The translations under genes and the position numbers were made by a program. A stretch of DNA of 11,324 nucleotides from Acidobacteriota bacterium (GTDB lineage: Bacteria > Acidobacteriota > Terriglobia > Terriglobales > Acidobacteriaceae), in contig QIAK01000330.1 in assembly GCA_003225515.1 (NCBI GenBank), forward strand, positions 1-11,324, in the 5' to 3' direction. Each line of letters begins with the position of its first letter. Position 1 is the stretch's first letter. Positions 6,958 to 11,324 of this stretch are shown piece after piece. Below the pieces are notes generated by a model. The model did no database searches. It saw nothing but the letters and a program-made list of their open reading frames with translations, and was not told the origin of the DNA.

Positions 6958-6984
6958 CTTCCGGAAACGCAGAAATGCCGGAAG
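6958..6984. repeat. Inverted repeat CTTCCGG / CCGGAAG
   Basis: CTTCCGG (6958-6964) and CCGGAAG (6978-6984) are perfect 7-base arms around a 13-base loop in the murI-acetyltransferase gap. The left arm also overlaps the 8-base palindrome TTCCGGAA (6959-6966). No T-run follows. It could be a regulatory dyad for the acetyltransferase gene, or chance. Confidence 0.3.
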
Positions 6985-7012
6985 GTAGGCGAAAAACAGA
7001 ACAGACATCCGT

Positions 7013-7024
7013 AAGAATATTCTT
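7013..7024. promoter_or_regulatory. 12-bp palindrome AAGAATATTCTT before the acetyltransferase
   Basis: This perfect 12-base palindrome ends six bases before the ATG at 7031, where a Shine-Dalgarno would be expected and is missing. It could be an operator, or an mRNA structure near the start codon. Its AT-richness stands out against its surroundings. No specific regulator can be named. Confidence 0.3.
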
Positions 7025-7030
7025 CAGACC

Positions 7031-7714
7031 ATGCACCCACTCGACAACGTCATCTGGCACGCCCTGACCACTCGGCAAGCCCATTTCGCGGAGATTTTCG
7101 AGCAGGCGCGACGTTTCGTGCGCGAGGTCGGCCCCTTGGGTGCTTTCGCTGAGCCGAGCGCATCGGGATACGAATCGCTGGCCGGACTTGTTGAAGCCGG
7201 AGATACTGTTGGTCTGTTTCTGGACGCGCCTTACGAATCGCGTCCCGGCTGGAGCTTCGTAGTGGGAGCGCCCCTTCTGCAGATGGTATGCGAGAACGGC
7301 ATTGCGCCGAGCGGGCCGCACTCTACACCCGAGATTATCGAACTAAGCCAGCACGATTCTGCTGAGATGATTGCACTGACGGCTCTCACCAAGCCCGGCC
7401 CGTTCAGCACTCGCACTCACGAACTGGGTACGTACCTAGGGATTCGGGATAGCGGAATGCTGGTGGCAATGTCGGGCGAACGGCTGAAAGTTCCCGGACA
7501 TACGGAAGTAAGTGCGGTCTGCACGCACCCGGAACATACCGGCAAAGGCTACGCCGCAACATTGATGACGGAGGTGATGCGGCGCATTCGCGAACGCGGA
7601 GAAACGCCATTCCTGCACGTCAGAGCGGATAATACGCGCGCGGTTGAGGTCTACCAGAGACTAGGGTTCCAGGTGCGGAAACGCGGACACTTTGCGGTAG
7701 TTCGAAAGGACTAG
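7031..7714 (+). CDS. GNAT-family N-acetyltransferase (FR47-like)
   Basis: This 227-residue cytoplasmic protein has a GCN5-related acetyltransferase domain in its C-terminal half. The acetyl-CoA-binding segment EVSAVCTHPEHTGKGYAATL (159-178) carries the Q/R-x-x-G-x-G/A loop as HTGKGYA, followed by LHVRADNTRAVEVYQRLGF (195-213), the typical last strand-helix. The N-terminal half (1-~95) looks like a diverged, probably non-catalytic region, as in FR47-like proteins. The substrate cannot be told from sequence. The ATG at 7031 has no good ribosome binding site. The gene stands alone between murI and the convergent tonB gene. Confidence 0.85.
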   Translation: MHPLDNVIWHALTTRQAHFAEIFEQARRFVREVGPLGAFAEPSASGYESLAGLVEAGDTVGLFLDAPYESRPGWSFVVGAPLLQMVCENGIAPSGPHSTPEIIELSQHDSAEMIALTALTKPGPFSTRTHELGTYLGIRDSGMLVAMSGERLKVPGHTEVSAVCTHPEHTGKGYAATLMTEVMRRIRERGETPFLHVRADNTRAVEVYQRLGFQVRKRGHFAVVRKD

Positions 7715-7763
7715 TTGTAAGTTGTACACCGGCGCTCGATAAACTCGACACGACCAGTCTCGA

Positions 7764-8759
7764 TCAGTACAAGTGGAAATCTACTTCCACGGCAATCTCG
7801 ACCCGAACTGGGTGGCCGTCTTTCATAGCGGGTTCAAACTTCCAGTTCTTTACAGCTTCAATGGCTTTCTCGTCGAGGCCCATCCCCAAACTGCTTTGAA
7901 CGCGGATGTTGCTGGGGCGGCCATCGGTTCCAACGACTAGAGCGAGAGTGCAAACGCCTTGATACTTGGCTTTGCGCGCCTCCTCGGAAAATTCCGGTTC
8001 TGGAGAATAAATCTGCCGTGGAGGCGAAACCCCGCCACCGACGTGGAAAATGCCTCCACCAGTGCCACCGCCTTCGCCGGGGCCGAAGCCGGGTCCCTTC
8101 CCGGAGCCAACGCCGCCGCCGCTGCCCGAGCCAATGCCTCCACCCGCGCCGGTGCCGTTAGACGGCAACACTGGATGTGCCATGGGATCGCCCAGGTTGG
8201 GCATGTTATTGGTAGCGAGTTGCACTTGTGGCGGAACCACGATCGTCGGGTCAACGGCCAACTTGGGATGCTCATTGCGGAGCACCACGACGGGAGGAGT
8301 GATCTGCGTCATCGACAGCTTCGGAAGCTTTCCTTTGCTCGCCTGTAACACGTCGCGATCGCCACCGCCGCCGCCTCCACCCACTTGCGTCTTTGAGGGC
8401 TTCAGAGCGGGAAGATCTCCTGGGTCCACCAGGGCCACGACCGGCTTTTGTACCGGGGCAGCCTGCACCACGCGGCGTCCTACGAAGTAGCCAGCGATTA
8501 TGATTCCCACTATCAGGAGATGTACGCCCGTCGAACCCAGCACGCCATTCTTGCGATTGTTGTAAAAGCCCCAGATATCTTTAACCGGCTCCGGCTTCGA
8601 TTCCAGCTTCAGAGGCGGGAGCTTTTTCGGGAAGAAAAAGTCGTCCAACTCGCGGAAAAGAGATTTCCAGAGGGGTTCTTCGAAGCTCTCATTCGCCAGA
8701 AGCAAATGCAGTTCCGGCTCGTTGCCGGGGGTACTAGGGTTCATTTGTGCGGTTCCCAT
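7764..8759 (-). CDS. TonB-like energy transducer with cytoplasmic N-terminal extension
   Basis: This 331-residue protein would couple the proton-motive force to outer-membrane receptors, such as those importing iron chelates. Unlike classical TonB, ~75 residues precede the single membrane segment (79-93, HLLIVGIIIAGYFVG). The periplasmic part has a run of seven glycines (127-133) and a long Gly-rich linker (~204-243) instead of the usual Pro-Lys spacer. The C-terminal TonB domain (251-331) contains YSPEPEFSEEARKAKYQGVC, VGTDGRPSNIRVQSSLGMGL and AIEAVKNWKFEPA. The start could be 8759 or the Met at 8744 (MNPSTPGNEPELHLL). The latter has GGGAA eight bases upstream and may be the real one. It converges with the acetyltransferase gene 49 bases away. 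No Fur box is visible upstream, and ExbB/ExbD are not in the window. Confidence 0.9.
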   Translation of the reverse strand: MGTAQMNPSTPGNEPELHLLLANESFEEPLWKSLFRELDDFFFPKKLPPLKLESKPEPVKDIWGFYNNRKNGVLGSTGVHLLIVGIIIAGYFVGRRVVQAAPVQKPVVALVDPGDLPALKPSKTQVGGGGGGGDRDVLQASKGKLPKLSMTQITPPVVVLRNEHPKLAVDPTIVVPPQVQLATNNMPNLGDPMAHPVLPSNGTGAGGGIGSGSGGGVGSGKGPGFGPGEGGGTGGGIFHVGGGVSPPRQIYSPEPEFSEEARKAKYQGVCTLALVVGTDGRPSNIRVQSSLGMGLDEKAIEAVKNWKFEPAMKDGHPVRVEIAVEVDFHLY

Positions 8760-8819
8760 AAATCCGGTTCGGGGTGCGTTCGTTAATTCTGAAATTGGCC
8801 TAAGTGACTTCGTGCCTTT

Positions 8820-8829
8820 GCGTTAACGC
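8820..8829. repeat. 10-bp palindrome GCGTTAACGC
   Basis: A perfect 10-base palindrome 61 bases upstream of the longer tonB start. Its position would suit an operator for tonB. It also lies inside a longer repeat-like phrase (8799-8845). Confidence 0.3.
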
Positions 8830-9036
8830 CTCTTTACACAGATGAGCCACCATGCCGACAAGTTGCTTCGATTTCAGCCTGATTTCGTAAATGATGTGCT
8901 TTGGACCAAGCCGCCCCATGCCTGGGCCATCTGTTGCTACTTAAAATTGTACCCCTTGTCGACCCTTTGCGACAGTGCATTCGAGTTTCTTGCCCTCCAA
9001 CTTTGTGTGCACTCTCATAAATGCTCGCCGAGCGCC

Positions 9037-9057
9037 TGAGACAGAGAGGATGTCTCA
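9037..9057. promoter_or_regulatory. Perfect dyad TGAGACA / TGTCTCA upstream of the ileS promoter
   Basis: Arms TGAGACA (9037-9043) and TGTCTCA (9051-9057) are perfect reverse complements around a 7-base spacer. The dyad ends three bases before the predicted -35 box of ileS, where an activator or repressor dimer could touch RNA polymerase. It lies upstream of the promoter, so it is not an ileS leader element. The protein bound, if any, is unknown. Confidence 0.4.
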
Positions 9058-9060
9058 TCG

Positions 9061-9089
9061 TGGACGTTCCCTTCTTCGCTCCCTATAAT
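9061..9089 (+). promoter_or_regulatory. Predicted sigma70 promoter of ileS
   Basis: TGGACG (9061-9066, 4/6 to the -35 consensus) and a perfect TATAAT (9084-9089) are separated by exactly 17 bases. Transcription would start near 9096, leaving a leader of about 28 bases, too short for a T-box or riboswitch. The ATG at 9088 overlaps the -10 box and so cannot be the ileS start codon of this transcript. Confidence 0.65.
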
Positions 9090-9107
9090 GAAAAGATTCA
9101 ACTATTT

Positions 9108-9114
9108 GAGAGGA
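9108..9114 (+). promoter_or_regulatory. Shine-Dalgarno that fixes a TTG start for ileS
   Basis: GAGAGGA at 9108-9114 lies nine bases before the in-frame TTG at 9124. That start yields MPLELKATINLPKT, matching the conserved IleS N-terminus. The in-frame ATG at 9088 would add 12 unconserved residues and sits in the -10 box. Confidence 0.6.
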
Positions 9115-9123
9115 TGCGACCGA

Positions 9124-11324
9124 TTGCCGCTCGAACTGAAAGCGACCATTAATCTGCCAAAAACCGCCTTCCCCATGAAGGCCAACCTGCCCCAGAACGA
9201 GCCGAAAATGTTGGAACGCTGGGAGCAGATGGGCCTCTACGAGCGTATCCGGCAGGCCCGGAAGGGCGCTCCCCGCTTCATTCTGCACGACGGGCCCCCG
9301 TACACCAGCGGCCCCATCCACATGGGTACGGCGATGAACAAATGCCTTAAGGATTTCATCGTGAAATCGAAGACCATGGCCGGTTTCGACGCGCCTTATG
9401 TGCCCGGGTGGGATTGTCATGGCCTGCCCATCGAAATCAAGGTGGATAAGGAACTGGGCGGCAAGAAACTGCAAATGAAGGCCACAGACGTGCGCGCCGA
9501 GTGCCGCAAGTATGCCCAGAAATTTCTCGACTTGCAGCGCACCCAGTTCAAGCGCATCGGCGTTTTCGGACGCTTTGACCGGCCTTATGCCACCATGAAC
9601 CCGCAGTACGAGTCGGTCGTGCTCTCGACATTTTTTTCGTTCTACGAAAACGGATTCGTTTACAAAGGGCTCCGCGCCGTTTACTGGTGCATGCACGATG
9701 AGACTGCGCTTGCCGAAGCGGAAGTTGAATATGAAAACCACACCAGCACCACGGTTTGGGTGAAATATGCCCTGCTCGACGATCCGGCGAAGATCGATGC
9801 CGCCCTGGCGGGCAAAAAAGTTTCGACGATCATTTGGACCACCACCCCATGGACGCTGCCCGCGTCTATGGCCGTCGCTTTCCATCCAGATGAAGAATAT
9901 GTCGCGCTGGAGTCGGGCGAACAAATCTATATCGTCGCGTCGAAGCTGGCGGCCGATGTTGCCGCCAAATGTGGCTTCGTCAATCCGACCGCTCTCGCAC
10001 ATTTTGCCGGCCGCAAGCTGGAGCGGTTGAACTTCCAGCATCCCTTTCTCGATCGCAAAATTCTCGGCGTCCTCGCGGATTACGTCACCATGGATACGGG
10101 TACAGGCGTCGTCCACACCGCGCCGTCGCATGGCGCCGAGGACTTCATTACAGGGATGAAATATGGCCTCGACGCGACCAGTAACGTCGATGAAAAAGGA
10201 ATCCTGCGCAACGGACTGCCCGAATACAACGGTCAGTATGTGTTCAAGGCGAATCCGCTGATCGTTGAGTTATTGAGGACGCGCGGCGCGCTGCTGCACG
10301 CCGATAAGATCGAGCACACCTATCCGCACTGCTGGCGTTGCCATAATCCCGTGATCTTTCGCGCTACCGAGCAGTGGTTCATCTCGATGGAAACGCCGAT
10401 GCCCGGCGGCAAGGGCAAAGGCGACACGCTGCGCACGCGTACGCTCGAAGAAATCAAAAAAGTGAAATGGGATCCGGCCTGGGGCGAAGAACGTCTCTCG
10501 AACATGATCCAGACGCGGCCCGATTGGTGCATCTCCCGGCAACGCGTGTGGGGAGTACCGATCGCCGTTTTCCTGTGCGAGAGCTGCGGTAAGCCGCTGA
10601 ATGACCGCGCCGTGAACGCCAGAGTTGTGGAGCTGTTTGCGAAATCCGGCGCCGATGCCTGGTTCACGCCCGAGTCCGACAACATCCTTCCTGCCGGAAC
10701 CAAGTGTCCGCACTGCGGCAACGCGAAGTTTGAAAAAGAAACCGACATCTTCGACGTCTGGCTGGAGTCAGGCGCGAGCTATCTCGCTCTCAAAGCCGAC
10801 GAGCCGGACTATCCCTGGCCTTCTGACCTTTATCTCGAAGGCGGCGACCAATACCGCGGATGGTTTCAGTCTTCCCTGCTCTGCGCCATGGGCACGCACG
10901 GCACGCCGCCCTACAAAGGTGTGGTCACACCCGGATGGACGCTCGATGAAAAAGGCCAGGCCATGTCGAAATCGCGCGGCAACGACGTGGACCCGGTCGA
11001 CATCTCCAATCGGCTCGGCGGCGAAGTTGTGCGTCTATGGGTAGCATCGGTTGATTTCCGTGAGGATGTCGTCGGCTCCGAAGCGCTCATGTTGCGCGTC
11101 GGTGAAAACTATCGCGAGATTCGCAATAAGCTGTTCAAGAACGCTCTCGGAAATTTGTATGATTTCGATCCCCAGGCTGCCGCTGTCCCCTTCGATCAGA
11201 TGGACGCCCTCGATCAATACATGCTGCGCGTCACTGCGGCGCTCGCGCGCGACGTTCGAAAGTGGTACGACGAGTTTGCCTTCCACAAAATCTATCAGCG
11301 GGTGAATTATTTTTGCGTGGTGGA
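9124..11324 (+). CDS. ileS: Isoleucyl-tRNA synthetase, 5' part
   Basis: IleS charges tRNA-Ile with isoleucine in the cytoplasm. About 733 codons are present and the frame is open at the window end; the family is ~930-1000 residues, so the anticodon-binding and C-terminal zinc regions are missing. The N-terminus reads ATINLPKTAFPMKANLPQ. The class I HIGH motif appears as HMGT (66-69) within HDGPPYTSGPIHMGTAMNK. The editing domain has WTTTPWTLPASM and DTGTGVVHTAPSHGAED. HCWRCHNPVIFRATEQWF follows, then a zinc-knuckle-like insert with C485, C488, C528 and C531. KMSKS appears as AMSKS (613-617) followed by RGNDVDP; the Lys to Ala change at its first position is the only departure noted. The TTG start is chosen for its ribosome binding site and promoter position. 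Confidence 0.95.
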   Translation, partial: MPLELKATINLPKTAFPMKANLPQNEPKMLERWEQMGLYERIRQARKGAPRFILHDGPPYTSGPIHMGTAMNKCLKDFIVKSKTMAGFDAPYVPGWDCHGLPIEIKVDKELGGKKLQMKATDVRAECRKYAQKFLDLQRTQFKRIGVFGRFDRPYATMNPQYESVVLSTFFSFYENGFVYKGLRAVYWCMHDETALAEAEVEYENHTSTTVWVKYALLDDPAKIDAALAGKKVSTIIWTTTPWTLPASMAVAFHPDEEYVALESGEQIYIVASKLAADVAAKCGFVNPTALAHFAGRKLERLNFQHPFLDRKILGVLADYVTMDTGTGVVHTAPSHGAEDFITGMKYGLDATSNVDEKGILRNGLPEYNGQYVFKANPLIVELLRTRGALLHADKIEHTYPHCWRCHNPVIFRATEQWFISMETPMPGGKGKGDTLRTRTLEEIKKVKWDPAWGEERLSNMIQTRPDWCISRQRVWGVPIAVFLCESCGKPLNDRAVNARVVELFAKSGADAWFTPESDNILPAGTKCPHCGNAKFEKETDIFDVWLESGASYLALKADEPDYPWPSDLYLEGGDQYRGWFQSSLLCAMGTHGTPPYKGVVTPGWTLDEKGQAMSKSRGNDVDPVDISNRLGGEVVRLWVASVDFREDVVGSEALMLRVGENYREIRNKLFKNALGNLYDFDPQAAAVPFDQMDALDQYMLRVTAALARDVRKWYDEFAFHKIYQRVNYFCVV

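Larger units (their letters stand above)
8760..9123. other. Divergent intergenic region between tonB and ileS
   Basis: This 364-base region must hold the promoters of both flanking genes. The ileS side has a clear promoter (9061-9089) with a 7-bp-arm dyad just upstream (9037-9057). The tonB side has only a weak candidate on the minus strand (TTGTCG, 17 bases, TGTAAA). It also contains the palindrome GCGTTAACGC and a phrase at 8799-8845 that resembles dispersed intergenic repeats. Short open frames such as + 8842-9039 lack a ribosome binding site and any recognisable domain, so no gene is called. Confidence 0.6.

Noticed and set aside
7715..7763. Bidirectional terminator between the acetyltransferase and tonB genes
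   Set aside because: Only a short TCGA/TCGA pairing is found, with no adequate stem or T-run.
8050..8490. Plus-strand Pro-rich open frame
   Set aside because: Its proline repeats are simply the reverse complement of the Gly-rich linker codons of the tonB-like gene.
8957..8974. Inverted repeat TGTCG / CGACA in the tonB-ileS gap
   Set aside because: Five-base arms with an eight-base loop are expected by chance in GC-rich DNA.
8842..9039. Small plus-strand frame (65 codons) upstream of ileS
   Set aside because: No ribosome binding site, no domain, and it lies in the divergent promoter region; an overlapping minus-strand frame is equally unsupported.
9088..9123. ATG at 9088 as the ileS start
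   Set aside because: It overlaps a perfect TATAAT box and adds residues not seen in IleS; the TTG at 9124 has a good Shine-Dalgarno and gives the conserved N-terminus.
9090..9123. T-box or riboswitch before ileS
   Set aside because: The predicted leader is only about 28 bases, and no T-box or terminator/antiterminator structure is visible.
9055..10131. Long minus-strand open frame (358 codons)
   Set aside because: It is antisense to ileS, whose + frame shows unmistakable class I synthetase motifs; the minus frame has no recognisable domain.

Overview
The window looks like chromosomal DNA from a GC-rich environmental bacterium. I infer Acidobacteriota (Koribacter/Terriglobia-like) from three traits: an M13 metallopeptidase, a TonB with a long cytoplasmic N-terminus and a Gly-rich linker, and the style of IleS. 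No rRNA, tRNA, CRISPR array, insertion sequence or prophage gene is visible, and taxonomy rests on protein style only.

Layout. Bases 1-866 (+) hold the 3' end of an M13 zinc metallopeptidase. A 202-base intergenic region follows, with a CRP/FNR-like dyad, a sigma70-type promoter and a clear Fur box. It feeds a tight + strand cluster (1069-6876): an FTR1 iron permease fused to an FtrD-like (DUF2318) Cys-rich domain, two FtsX/MacB-type permeases, a LolD/MacB-type ATPase, a DtxR-like metal-sensing protein and glutamate racemase (murI). Neighbouring genes are separated by 3 bases or fewer or overlap. After that come a GNAT acetyltransferase (+, 7031-7714), a convergent tonB-like gene (-, 7764-8759), a 364-base divergent intergenic region, and the first ~730 codons of ileS (+, from a probable TTG start at 9124 to the window end).

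How the genes work together. FTR1 + FtrD + two FtsX permeases + ATPase matches the core of the FTR1/P19-type iron uptake locus known from Campylobacter jejuni (the Cj1658-Cj1663 region). The periplasmic P19 protein and the thioredoxin-like genes of that locus are absent here. In their place is a DtxR-family metal-binding domain that keeps the Cys/Glu/His ligands of iron sensors but has a poor helix-turn-helix and a His/Cys/Pro-rich wing. Its reading frame overlaps the ATPase gene by about 100 bases, and removing one G at 5472-5474 would join the two into one continuous protein. The locus therefore either has a frameshift in an ATPase-sensor fusion or two heavily overlapping genes. This ATPase/DtxR junction, together with the Fur-controlled, P19-less operon that runs into murI by an ATGA overlap, is the most interesting part of the window.
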